From the NCBI GenBank assembly GCA_023386645.1, contig JAEWJI010000039.1:18811-82810 (forward strand): a stretch of 64,000 nt of DNA, in the 5' to 3' direction. Positions 1-10,290 of this stretch are shown here, in pieces. The DNA comes from Pseudomonadota bacterium (GTDB lineage Bacteria > Pseudomonadota > Alphaproteobacteria > Caulobacterales > Caulobacteraceae). A model generated the notes under the pieces. It was not told where the DNA came from. It did not search any database and saw only the letters and a program-made list of their open reading frames with translations. The position numbers were made by a program, and so were the translations under genes. Position 1 is the stretch's first letter; every line of letters begins with the position of its first letter.

Positions 1-2269
<2,269 letters not shown>

Positions 2270-2270
<1 letters not shown>

Positions 2271-2635
2271 TGGGCGACATGACGACACACAAGGGCTCCT
2301 GCCACTGCGGGGCCATCGCCTTCGAGGTCGATACAGACCTGTCGATGGTGATGGAGTGCAACTGCACTCATTGCTTCCGCACGGGCGTGTGGCTGACCTT
2401 CGTCGAGCCAAGCGCCTTCCGCCTGAGGCGAGGGGAGGAAGCCCTCCAGGAGTATCTGTTCAACACCCGAAAGATTCGGCACTTCATCTGCCGCACCTGC
2501 GGCGTCGAGACCCACGGCGAGGGCGTGGGACCGGACGGCAAGGTTAACATCGCCGTCAACATCCGCTGCCTGGAGGATGTCCAGCCTTTCAGCGTCCTAC
2601 CGACCATGCGTTATGACGGTCTGCACACGCTCTAG
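2270..2635 (+). CDS. GFA-family (DUF636) zinc-binding protein
   Basis: This small protein of 121 residues belongs to the glutathione-dependent formaldehyde-activating (GFA/CENP-V) fold family. The zinc-ligand pattern is visible as CHCG near the N terminus, then CNCTHC and later CRTCG. The ATG at 2270 overlaps the dnaE stop (TGATG), so the two are probably co-translated; a GTG one codon upstream is also in frame. Family members have varied or unknown substrates, and the name does not prove formaldehyde chemistry here. Nothing in the neighbourhood gives a specific role. Confidence 0.85.
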
Positions 2636-2657
2636 CGCTGCAACCCTCCGGCTCCGC

Positions 2658-2686
2658 TTGCCTTTTCGGGCGGTTGCGACTAGAGA
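2658..2686 (+). promoter_or_regulatory. Candidate sigma70-type promoter for rpsB-tsf
   Basis: TTGCCT at 2658-2663 and TAGAGA at 2681-2686 are separated by 17 bases in the gap before rpsB. A transcript starting just downstream would carry a leader of about 115 bases. That leader contains a short GGACC-GCT-GGTCC hairpin followed by TTTT near 2751-2768, which could act in leader-level control of ribosomal protein synthesis. No experimental support. Confidence 0.4.
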
Positions 2687-2809
2687 CCGCGCGCACTTCG
2701 CAACGCAGGCGTGGCGCCGTCGGGGAGACATCCCGCCGGCTCCGTTCCGAGGGACCGCTGGTCCTTTTACCGCCCGCGCCAGGACTATCGGAAAAAGGAC
2801 TTACCGATC

Positions 2810-3718
2810 ATGGCTCTGCCTGACTTCTCCATGCGCACCCTGCTCGAAGCGGGCGCCCACTTCGGCCACCAGACGCACCGCTGGAACCCGAAGATGGAGC
2901 GCTACATCTTCGGCGCGCGCTCGAACATCCACATCATCGACCTGTCGCAGACCATGCCTCTGCTGCACCAGGCGCTGGTCGCCGTGCGCGACGTGGCGGC
3001 CAAGGGCGGCCGGGTGCTGTTCGTCGGCACCAAGCGTCAGGCGTCGGACCCGGTGGCCGAAGCCGCCAAGCGCTGCGCGCAATACTACATGAACAACCGC
3101 TGGCTGGGCGGCACCCTGACCAACTGGCGCACCGTCTCGGGCTCGATCGCCCGCCTGCGCGAGCTGGAGCAGGTTCTGGAATCGGGCGGCGAGGGCCGCG
3201 TGAAGAAGGAACTGCTGAACCTGCAGCGCGAGAAGGACAAGCTGGAGCTGTCGCTGGGCGGCATCAAGGACATGGGGTCCATCCCGGACATCATGTTCGT
3301 GATCGACACCAACAAGGAAGCGATCGCGATCCAGGAAGCGCGCAAGCTGAACATCCCGATCATCGCGATCCTGGACACCAACTCCGATCCGGACGGCATC
3401 ACCTATCCGGTGCCGGGCAACGATGACGCCGCGCGCGCCATCCAGACCTACTGCGACTTGGTCGCCGACGCGGTGTTGGACGGCCTGGCTGCCGGCGCCG
3501 GCGCGGCCGGCATCGACCTGGGCGCCTCGGTGAACCCGGAAGAGCCGATGCTGCGCGAGGCCTCGGCCCCGGTCGCCGCCGACGCCGCTCCGGCCGGGAC
3601 CGAGGGCGTGGCCGCCGAGATGGAAGCCGCCGCCGAGCCCGCGACCGCGGACGCCGACGCACAGGCCGCCACCTCGGAAGCCAACGACGCCGTCGAAAAG
3701 GAACAGGCCACGGGCTGA
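2810..3718 (+). CDS. rpsB: 30S ribosomal protein S2
   Basis: S2 binds late to the 30S subunit and is needed for S1 docking. The start is the ATG at 2810, behind an AAAAAGGA Shine-Dalgarno stretch; the frame extends further upstream but that part is not S2-like. The protein has 302 residues with the standard body (FGHQTHRWNPKM, NNRWLGGTLTNW, DTNSDPDGITYPVPGNDD). About 60 residues beyond the usual C terminus form an Ala/Glu-rich low-complexity tail. It is followed by a strong hairpin and then tsf, the usual bacterial pair. Confidence 0.97.
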   Translation: MALPDFSMRTLLEAGAHFGHQTHRWNPKMERYIFGARSNIHIIDLSQTMPLLHQALVAVRDVAAKGGRVLFVGTKRQASDPVAEAAKRCAQYYMNNRWLGGTLTNWRTVSGSIARLRELEQVLESGGEGRVKKELLNLQREKDKLELSLGGIKDMGSIPDIMFVIDTNKEAIAIQEARKLNIPIIAILDTNSDPDGITYPVPGNDDAARAIQTYCDLVADAVLDGLAAGAGAAGIDLGASVNPEEPMLREASAPVAADAAPAGTEGVAAEMEAAAEPATADADAQAATSEANDAVEKEQATG

Positions 3719-3758
3719 GGCCCGCACGGCCTCTAACGGCCGCGCCTGAAAAGCACAC

Positions 3759-3786
3759 GCGGCCGGGGTTCGTCAGCCCCGGCCGC
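3759..3786 (+). promoter_or_regulatory. Strong intergenic hairpin between rpsB and tsf
   Basis: Ten-base arms GCGGCCGGGG and CCCCGGCCGC pair perfectly around an 8-base loop. No run of T follows, so it is not a standard intrinsic terminator. It may protect the upstream message end or attenuate read-through so that S2 and EF-Ts amounts differ. This is inference from position and shape. Confidence 0.5.
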
Positions 3787-3818
3787 TCCCGCATACGAAG
3801 AGACCCAGGAGACTGAAC

Positions 3819-4763
3819 ATGGCCGAGATCACCGCCGCCCTCGTCAAGGAACTGCGCGAAAAGTCCGGCGTCGGCATGATGGACTGCAAGAAGGCCCTGC
3901 AGGAGACCAACGGGGACATCAACGCCGCCATCGACTGGCTGCGAGCCAAGGGCCTGTCCAAGGCCGCCAAGAAGGCGGACCGTGTGGCCGCCGAAGGCCT
4001 GGTCGCCGTGGCGTCGAAGGAAGTCGGAGCCGGTGAGATCGGTGCGGCCATCGAGTTCAACGCCGAGACGGACTTCGTCGCGCGCAACGAACTGTTCCAG
4101 AACGCCGCCAAGAAGTTCGCTCAGCTGGGCCTCGAGCACGCCACGGTGGAGGGCCTGCACGGCGCCGAGCTGGAAGCTGGCAAGACTGTCCAGGACGAAG
4201 TCACCCAGCTCATCGCCACGGTCGGCGAAAACATGCAGCTGCGTCGCGCCGCCCGCCTGTCGGTCGATGAAGGCGTCGTCGCCAGCTACGTCCACAACGC
4301 GGTGTCGCCGGGCGTCGGCCGCATCGGCGTCCTGGTCGCCCTGCACGGCGCCGGCGATAAGGACAAGCTGCGCGAACTCGGCCGCAAGATCGCCATGCAC
4401 GTCGCCGCGACCGCACCGCTGTCGCTGAATACCGACGACCTGGACCCGGCGGCGGTCGAGAAGGAACGCGCCGTTCTGACCGAAAAGGCCAAGGAAGAAG
4501 GCCGTCCGGAGAACATGATCGACAAGATCGTCTCGGGCCAGATCGCCAAGTTCCAGAAGGACGTGGTGCTGACCAAGCAGCCTTTCGTCATGAACCCTGA
4601 CGTGACCATCGAGCAGCTGGTCGCCGACACGGGCAAGGAACTGGGCGCGCCCGGCCTGCACCTGGCCGGCTTCGTCCGCCTGGCGCTGGGCGAGGGTGTC
4701 GAGAAGGTCGAAGGACCGGACTTCGCCTCAGAAGTCGCCTCGATGATGCAGCCGCAAGGCTGA
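3819..4763 (+). CDS. tsf: Elongation factor Ts
   Basis: EF-Ts is the nucleotide exchange factor that regenerates EF-Tu-GTP in the cytoplasm. The 314-residue protein has the N-terminal UBA-like helix bundle (LREKSGVGMMDCKKAL), the TDFVAR signature around residues 80-85 that contacts EF-Tu, and the two core subdomains. The start is an ATG at 3819 preceded by CAGGAGACTGAAC. It follows rpsB after 100 bases and is probably transcribed with it. Confidence 0.98.
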   Translation: MAEITAALVKELREKSGVGMMDCKKALQETNGDINAAIDWLRAKGLSKAAKKADRVAAEGLVAVASKEVGAGEIGAAIEFNAETDFVARNELFQNAAKKFAQLGLEHATVEGLHGAELEAGKTVQDEVTQLIATVGENMQLRRAARLSVDEGVVASYVHNAVSPGVGRIGVLVALHGAGDKDKLRELGRKIAMHVAATAPLSLNTDDLDPAAVEKERAVLTEKAKEEGRPENMIDKIVSGQIAKFQKDVVLTKQPFVMNPDVTIEQLVADTGKELGAPGLHLAGFVRLALGEGVEKVEGPDFASEVASMMQPQG

Positions 4764-4851
4764 GTTGAACGGGGAGTGACGAGTGGCGAGGGGCGAGCAA
4801 GTCGCCTGAGTCCGCCTTGTCGCTCTCCACTAACCACTCGCTACTCAAGAG

Positions 4852-4883
4852 GGGCGCGTTCGGCTTTGGTGGCCGACGCGCCC
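4852..4883 (+). terminator. Hairpin after tsf, possible terminator
   Basis: GGGCGCGTTCGGC and GCCGACGCGCCC pair as a 12-base-pair stem with one bulged T and a TTTGGTG loop. Only TTCGTCT follows, so the U-tract is poor. It lies between tsf and pyrH and may separate the ribosomal and envelope transcription units. Confidence 0.4.
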
Positions 4884-4937
4884 TTCGTCTATAAGGGGCG
4901 GCCCGAATCCGGGTCCGCCGTTCACTGACGAGTCCCG

Positions 4938-5672
4938 ATGCCCGAAGAGCCAAACCCGTTCCGCTACAAGCGCGTCCTGTTGAAGGTGTCGGGCGAGGTG
5001 CTGATGGGCGACCAGCCCTACGGCATCGACATGCGCACCGTGGACGTGGTGGCGGCCGCCATCGCCCAGGTGGCGCGCGAGGGTGTCGAGATCTGCCTGG
5101 TCATCGGCGGCGGAAACATCTTCCGGGGTCTGTCGAAGGCGGCGGCCGATATGGACCGCGCCCAGGCCGACTACATGGGCATGCTTGCCACGGTGATGAA
5201 CGCCCTGGCCATGCAGGCGGCGCTGGAGCGGATTGGCGTCGCTACCCGGGTGCAGAGCGCCCTGACCATCACCGCCGTCGCCGAACCCTATCTGCGCCGC
5301 CGGGCTCTCCGGCACCTCGAGAAGGGCCGCGTGGTGATCTTCGCGGCCGGGGTAGGGGCGCCATTCTTCACCACCGACTCGGGCGCTGCGCTGAGGGCGG
5401 CCGAGATGGGCTGCGACGCGCTTCTGAAGGGAACCAGCGTGGATGGCGTCTACACCGCCGACCCGAAGAAGGACCCGACCGCGACGCGATACGACCAGCT
5501 TACCTATCAGGAGGTGCTGGCGCAGAACCTGAAGGTGATGGACGCCTCCGCGATTTCCCTGATGCGGGACTCCGGCATACCGATCGTGGTCTTCTCCATC
5601 CGCGAGGAGGGCTCGCTGCGGCGGACCCTGACGGGAGAAGGCACGTTCACGGTGATCGCCGATCCCGCCTGA
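4938..5672 (+). CDS. pyrH: UMP kinase
   Basis: This amino-acid-kinase-fold enzyme phosphorylates UMP to UDP in pyrimidine nucleotide synthesis and usually works as a hexamer. The 244-residue protein has the phosphate-binding KVSGEVLMG near the N terminus, GGGNIFRG, and the nucleotide-binding LKGTSVDGVYTADPKKDP. It opens the long pyrH-frr-uppS-cdsA run, the common alphaproteobacterial order. The start is the ATG at 4938; the upstream gap of 174 bases leaves room for a promoter. Confidence 0.97.
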   Translation: MPEEPNPFRYKRVLLKVSGEVLMGDQPYGIDMRTVDVVAAAIAQVAREGVEICLVIGGGNIFRGLSKAAADMDRAQADYMGMLATVMNALAMQAALERIGVATRVQSALTITAVAEPYLRRRALRHLEKGRVVIFAAGVGAPFFTTDSGAALRAAEMGCDALLKGTSVDGVYTADPKKDPTATRYDQLTYQEVLAQNLKVMDASAISLMRDSGIPIVVFSIREEGSLRRTLTGEGTFTVIADPA

Positions 5673-5700
5673 TCGACTGAAGAGTGACGAGAGAGACCCT

Positions 5701-6258
5701 ATGGCCAAGCCCGACCTGAAGACCTACCGCGACCGAATGGACAAGTCGGTCGCCGCCCTGAAGGAGGAGTTCGCGGGCCTGCGGACCGGCCGGGCGAACG
5801 CCGGCCTGCTGGAGCCCGTGCGGGTGGAGGCCTATGGCTCGACCTCGCCCCTGACCGCCGTCGCCGCCATCAGCGTGCCTGAGCCGCGCATGATCTCGGT
5901 CAGCGTCTGGGACAAGGGCATGGTGGTTTCGGTCGAAAAGGCCATTCGCAACGCCAACCTGGGACTGAACCCGATCGTGGACGGCCAGACCCTGCGCATC
6001 CCGATCCCGCCCCTGACGGAAGAGCGGCGCAAGGATCTGGTCAAGCTGGCCGGCAAATACGCCGAGCAGCAGAAGATCGCGGTCCGCAACGTCCGTCGCG
6101 ACGCCAACGACGACCTGAAGAAGGCCGAAAAGGCGGGCGATATCAGCCAGGACGAACAGAAGAAGATGGAGACCGAGGTCCAGAAGGACACCGACGCCGC
6201 CATAAAGCGCATCGACGAGGCCCTGAAGGCCAAGGAAGTGGAGATCATGCAGGTCTGA
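5701..6258 (+). CDS. frr: Ribosome recycling factor
   Basis: RRF splits post-termination ribosomes together with EF-G. The 185-residue protein has the family length and motifs: LRTGRANAGLLEPVRVEAYG early on, IPIPPLTEERRKDLVK in the middle and a charged helical C terminus. It starts 28 bases after pyrH with a purine-rich GAGAGAGA leader and continues the same transcription unit. Confidence 0.97.
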   Translation: MAKPDLKTYRDRMDKSVAALKEEFAGLRTGRANAGLLEPVRVEAYGSTSPLTAVAAISVPEPRMISVSVWDKGMVVSVEKAIRNANLGLNPIVDGQTLRIPIPPLTEERRKDLVKLAGKYAEQQKIAVRNVRRDANDDLKKAEKAGDISQDEQKKMETEVQKDTDAAIKRIDEALKAKEVEIMQV

Positions 6259-6281
6259 CCCTCGGCCAGACCGCGCTTTCC

Positions 6282-7040
6282 ATGGACCCCGCGCGCGCAT
6301 CCTCATCGCAGACGTCGGCCCAGGCAGGGCCGCGCCATGTCGCCATCATCATGGACGGCAACGGACGCTGGGCCGAGCGACGCGGCTTGCCACGCGCCCT
6401 GGGCCATCGCGAAGGGGTTCAGGCCTTGAAGCGGACGGTTGAGGCGGCGGGCGATCTCGGGATCGGTTGCCTGACGGTATTCGGCTTCTCGACCGAGAAC
6501 TGGAGCCGACCCGCCGACGAGGTGTCGGACCTGATGGGCCTGGTGCGCAACTATGTGGCCAGCGACCTGACGCGGCTGGAGAAGGCTGGGGTCCGCGTGC
6601 GCGTCCTGGGACGCAGGCGAGGACTGCCGTCCGACATCGCCGCCCTGGTGGAGAAGGCCGAGACGCGCACGGCGGCCAATGACCGGTTCCTGTTTCAGGT
6701 CGCGTTTAATTACGGGGGGCGGGCCGATCTGGTCGACGCCGTCCAGCAGCACGTGGACCGGGTGCTCGCGGGAGATGCATCGGGTCCGGTCACCGAGGAC
6801 GACCTGGCGGACGGCCTGGCGACCGCAGGGTCTCCGCCTTTGGACCTGATCGTCCGGACCTCGGGAGAGCGGCGCCTGTCGAACTTTCTGCTGTGGGAGG
6901 CGGCCTACGCCGAACTGGTGTTCCAGGACGTGCTGTGGCCGGACTATGGGCGTGAAGCCCTGGCGGAGGCCCTGGCGGAATATCGAGGGCGTGACCGGCG
7001 GTTCGGCGGGCGGGCGCCCGTGACGGCGGCGGTCGGCTGA
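6282..7040 (+). CDS. uppS: Undecaprenyl diphosphate synthase (cis-prenyltransferase)
   Basis: The enzyme condenses isopentenyl-PP units onto farnesyl-PP to make the C55 lipid carrier for peptidoglycan and polysaccharide synthesis. The catalytic aspartate is D25 in IIMDGNGRWAERRG. FGFSTENW and the C-terminal RTSGERRLSNFLLW box are also present. The 252-residue length is normal. Its stop overlaps the cdsA start (TGATG). Confidence 0.97.
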   Translation: MDPARASSSQTSAQAGPRHVAIIMDGNGRWAERRGLPRALGHREGVQALKRTVEAAGDLGIGCLTVFGFSTENWSRPADEVSDLMGLVRNYVASDLTRLEKAGVRVRVLGRRRGLPSDIAALVEKAETRTAANDRFLFQVAFNYGGRADLVDAVQQHVDRVLAGDASGPVTEDDLADGLATAGSPPLDLIVRTSGERRLSNFLLWEAAYAELVFQDVLWPDYGREALAEALAEYRGRDRRFGGRAPVTAAVG

Positions 7041-7858
7041 TGGCGATCCGGGTCGGAGATATCGGGATACGGGCGGCCTCCGCCCTCGTCCTCGCCCCAG
7101 CGGCCGTACTGGCGACGTGGGCGGGCGGGTTCTGGTTTCTGGGCATCATGCTGGCCGCCTGTCTGCTGCTAGCCATGGAATGGGCGAAGATGAGCGCGCC
7201 CGGCGACTGGAAGGCCGTCGCTTCCGCCGTGGTGCTCGCCCTGTTCGCGGCCGTCCTGGCGGTCAGCGCGGGCGAACTATCGGTGGGCCTGGTTTTGCTG
7301 GTGTTCGGGGCGGCGGCCGCTGGCCTGTTCGCGCGGTCGCGGCGGGGCGAGGGCGTCGATGCCGCCTACGGGGTCCTCTACCTCGGCTGGCCGGCGATTC
7401 TTTTCGTCTGGCTGCGCGACGGCACGGGCGAGGTCGGGCTGAACTGGACGATCATGGTCCTGGCCATCGCCTGGGCCTCGGACATCGTGGCCTATCTGGT
7501 CGGCAGCGCCGTGGGCGGCCCCAAGCTTTGGCCTCGGTTCTCGCCCAACAAGACCTGGTCGGGCTTCATCGGCGGGATCGCCGCCGGGGCCATCACCGGA
7601 GCCGGCATCGCCTCGTGGCTTGAGATGGGCCGCATGAACGTCTTGTGGGGCGCGGCGCTCGGACTGGTCGCGGCGCTCGCCACCATGGGCGGCGACCTGT
7701 GGGAATCGGCGCTCAAGCGGCGGTTCGGGGTCAAGGACGCGGGCGCGATCATCCCCGGGCATGGTGGGCTGCTGGACCGGGTGGACGGGCTGATGTTCGC
7801 CATCGTGGTCGTGGCCGCCTGTCGGGTCCTGGAGATGACCCTGGGGCGGGGGCTGTGA
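7040..7858 (+). CDS. cdsA: Phosphatidate cytidylyltransferase
   Basis: This inner-membrane enzyme makes CDP-diacylglycerol from phosphatidic acid and CTP, feeding all phospholipid synthesis. The 272-residue protein has several hydrophobic segments and the C-terminal family signature from LKRRFGVKDAG to PGHGGLLDRVDG. The ATG overlaps the uppS stop by one base, and the stop overlaps the dxr GTG start, so expression is probably coupled through three genes. Confidence 0.97.
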   Translation: MAIRVGDIGIRAASALVLAPAAVLATWAGGFWFLGIMLAACLLLAMEWAKMSAPGDWKAVASAVVLALFAAVLAVSAGELSVGLVLLVFGAAAAGLFARSRRGEGVDAAYGVLYLGWPAILFVWLRDGTGEVGLNWTIMVLAIAWASDIVAYLVGSAVGGPKLWPRFSPNKTWSGFIGGIAAGAITGAGIASWLEMGRMNVLWGAALGLVAALATMGGDLWESALKRRFGVKDAGAIIPGHGGLLDRVDGLMFAIVVVAACRVLEMTLGRGL

Positions 7859-9051
7859 TCAACCGGCGCATCAGCGTGCTGGGCTCGACCGGCTCGGTCG
7901 GAACTTCAACCCTGGATTTGATGGAACGGGCGGCAGAGGCGGGTTCGGCCCGGTTCGAGGTCGAGGCCCTGACGGGCGGGGGCAACGTCGAACTATTGGC
8001 GAGACAGGCCCTGCGTTGGCGGCCCCGCGTGGCGGTGATCGCCGATGAAGCCAAGCTGCCGGACCTGCGCGAAGGTCTCGCGGGCTCGGGCGTCGAGGCG
8101 GCGGCCGGAGAGGCGGCGGTCATCGAGGCCGCGGGGCGTCCGGCGGATCTGGTGATGGCCGCTATCGTGGGGGTCGCGGGGCTGCGCCCAGCCTGGGCCG
8201 CAGCGGCGTCTGGCGCGACCCTAGCGCTCGCCAACAAGGAGAGCCTGGTCTGTTGCGGGCCGGCCCTGATCGAGCGGGTGCAGACCGCCGGCGGCGAGCT
8301 GATCCCCGTCGATTCTGAGCATTCCGCCATCTTTCAGGTCTTTCCCGCCGAGGCGCCCGACAGCGTTTCGCGGCTGATCCTGACAGCGTCTGGCGGTCCT
8401 TTCCGCGAGCGATCGCTGGACGAGATGGCGCGGATGACGCCCGAGCAGGCGGTCGCCCATCCGAACTGGAGCATGGGCGCCAAGATTTCGGTCGACAGCG
8501 CCACCATGGCCAACAAAGGCCTGGAGATGATCGAGGCCGCCTATCTGTTCGACATGCCGGCCCAGCGGATCGAGGTGGTGGTGCACCCCGAGTCGGTGAT
8601 CCACAGCCTGGTGGAGTTCGTCGACGGCTCGACCCTGGCGCAGATGGGGCCGCCGGACATGCGCACGCCCATCGCCTGCGCCCTCGCCTGGCCCGGGCGT
8701 CTGGCGTGGCCGGCGCCCCGCCTCGATCTTGCCGCCCAGGGTCGGCTGACGTTCGAGGCGCCTGACGAGATGCGGTTCCCGTCCCTGTCCCTGGCTCGGC
8801 AGGCGCTTCAGGAAGGAGGTATGGCCCCGGCCATCTTCAACGCGGCCAACGAGGTGGCTGCCCTGGCCTTCCTTGACCGCAAAATCGGCTTTCTCAATAT
8901 TGCCGCAGTCGTCGCCGACACCTTGGAGCGTACGACACTAGCGGGGGGATCCGCACCATGCGCAGACGCCTGCGTCGCCTCGCTGGAGGTCGACGCCCTG
9001 GCGCGGCGGACGGCGCGCGCGATCGTCGAGGGAATGGCGGCCGCGGCCTGA
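7855..9051 (+). CDS. dxr: 1-deoxy-D-xylulose 5-phosphate reductoisomerase
   Basis: Dxr makes 2-C-methyl-D-erythritol 4-phosphate, the second step of the MEP isoprenoid pathway that feeds uppS upstream. I chose the GTG at 7855, which overlaps the cdsA stop (GTGA), because the NADPH-binding GSTGSVGTSTL begins right after it; the frame is open further upstream but overlaps cdsA. The 398-residue protein has ANKESLV, PVDSEHSAIFQ with the metal ligands, the flexible lid around HPNWSMG, and SATMANKGLEMIEA. Confidence 0.96.
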   Translation: MINRRISVLGSTGSVGTSTLDLMERAAEAGSARFEVEALTGGGNVELLARQALRWRPRVAVIADEAKLPDLREGLAGSGVEAAAGEAAVIEAAGRPADLVMAAIVGVAGLRPAWAAAASGATLALANKESLVCCGPALIERVQTAGGELIPVDSEHSAIFQVFPAEAPDSVSRLILTASGGPFRERSLDEMARMTPEQAVAHPNWSMGAKISVDSATMANKGLEMIEAAYLFDMPAQRIEVVVHPESVIHSLVEFVDGSTLAQMGPPDMRTPIACALAWPGRLAWPAPRLDLAAQGRLTFEAPDEMRFPSLSLARQALQEGGMAPAIFNAANEVAALAFLDRKIGFLNIAAVVADTLERTTLAGGSAPCADACVASLEVDALARRTARAIVEGMAAAA

Positions 9052-9072
9052 CGGCGAGGAGACGACGAGCCC

Positions 9073-10290
9073 ATGGCTGACGCCTTGCTTCAGGTCCTTA
9101 TGTATGTGGCGCCCTTCCTGTTGGTGCTGACGCTGGTCGTCACCATCCATGAGCTGGGCCATTTCCTGACCGCTCGGGCCTTCAATGTCCGTATCGACCG
9201 CTTCTCGCTCGGCATGGGCAAGGCGATCGTCAGCCGGACCGACAAGCGAGGCGTGGAGTGGCGTTTGGCCTGGCTGCCGCTGGGCGGCTACGTCAAGTTC
9301 ACGGGCGACCTCGATGCGTCGAGCGTGCCGGACCAGAAGGGACTGGACGAGCTGAAGTCCCGGATCGTGGCTCTGGAAGGCCCGGCGGCCGTCCGAGACT
9401 TCTACCATTTCAAGCCGGTCTGGCAGCGGATGCTGATCGTGGCGGCGGGGCCGTTTGCGAATTTCGTCCTGGCCATCGCCATCTTCACCGTCCTGTTCTC
9501 TCTGGTCGGCGTGGAACTAAGGCCCGCGCGCGTAGCCGAGGTGGCCCCCGGGTCTCCTGCGGCCGCGGCCGGCTTCCTCCCCGGGGACGTCATCACCGAG
9601 ATCAATGGCAAACCGATCCGCGACGCGGGTGAGGTGACCCGCAAGATCATGTTGTCGACCGGCGATCCGGTCACCCTGACCGTCGAACGGGCGGGCGGGG
9701 AAGTCGTGCTGACCGCGACGCCCGTGCGTCGTATCCAGCAGGATCCGATAGCCGGCCGAGTGTCGGTCGGCCGTATCGGCCTGGGTCTGGCCTCGACCCG
9801 AGAGGAGAGCCGACATATCCGGTACAATCCGATCGAAGCGGTGGGGCAGGGGGTCCGGGAGACGGGCGACGTCATCGGCACGACCCTGACCTACCTCGGC
9901 CGCATCTTCGCGGGCCGAGAGAGCGGGGACCAGCTGAGCGGCCCGATCGGCATCGCCAAGGCTTCGGGCGCACTGGCCAACGCGGCCGTCGAGGCCAATC
10001 CGGACCCAGTGGCGATCGTGTTGAACCTGCTTCTGACCATGGTCAGCTTCGCCGCCATACTTTCGATCGGAATCGGCTTTCTAAACCTGCTGCCCATCCC
10101 GGTCCTGGATGGCGGTCACCTGGTCTTCTACGCCTATGAGGCTGTGGCGAGGAAACCAGTCGCCGCCGGCGTTCAGGAGGCGGGGTACCGGGTCGGTCTT
10201 GCTTTGCTGGCGGGTTTGATGTTGTTCGCGACCTGGAACGACCTGCAGAAGCTGAACCTGTTCAAATTCCTCGGCGGGCTCGTCTCGTGA
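9073..10290 (+). CDS. rseP: RseP-type site-2 zinc metalloprotease
   Basis: RseP cleaves membrane-embedded anti-sigma factors and other single-pass substrates inside the inner membrane. The 405-residue protein has the zinc-binding HELGH at residues 26-30 within the first membrane helix, a PDZ domain around residues 150-235 (GDVITEINGKPI), and the second active-site motif LLPIPVLDGGHL in a C-terminal helix. Its position directly before bamA is common and fits envelope quality control. The stop overlaps the bamA GTG start. Confidence 0.96.
   Translation: MADALLQVLMYVAPFLLVLTLVVTIHELGHFLTARAFNVRIDRFSLGMGKAIVSRTDKRGVEWRLAWLPLGGYVKFTGDLDASSVPDQKGLDELKSRIVALEGPAAVRDFYHFKPVWQRMLIVAAGPFANFVLAIAIFTVLFSLVGVELRPARVAEVAPGSPAAAAGFLPGDVITEINGKPIRDAGEVTRKIMLSTGDPVTLTVERAGGEVVLTATPVRRIQQDPIAGRVSVGRIGLGLASTREESRHIRYNPIEAVGQGVRETGDVIGTTLTYLGRIFAGRESGDQLSGPIGIAKASGALANAAVEANPDPVAIVLNLLLTMVSFAAILSIGIGFLNLLPIPVLDGGHLVFYAYEAVARKPVAAGVQEAGYRVGLALLAGLMLFATWNDLQKLNLFKFLGGLVS

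Noticed and set aside
3399..4661. Minus-strand open frame (420 codons) across rpsB and tsf
   Set aside because: It is the shadow of two conserved genes and ends in a poly-Arg stretch typical of antisense GC-rich DNA.
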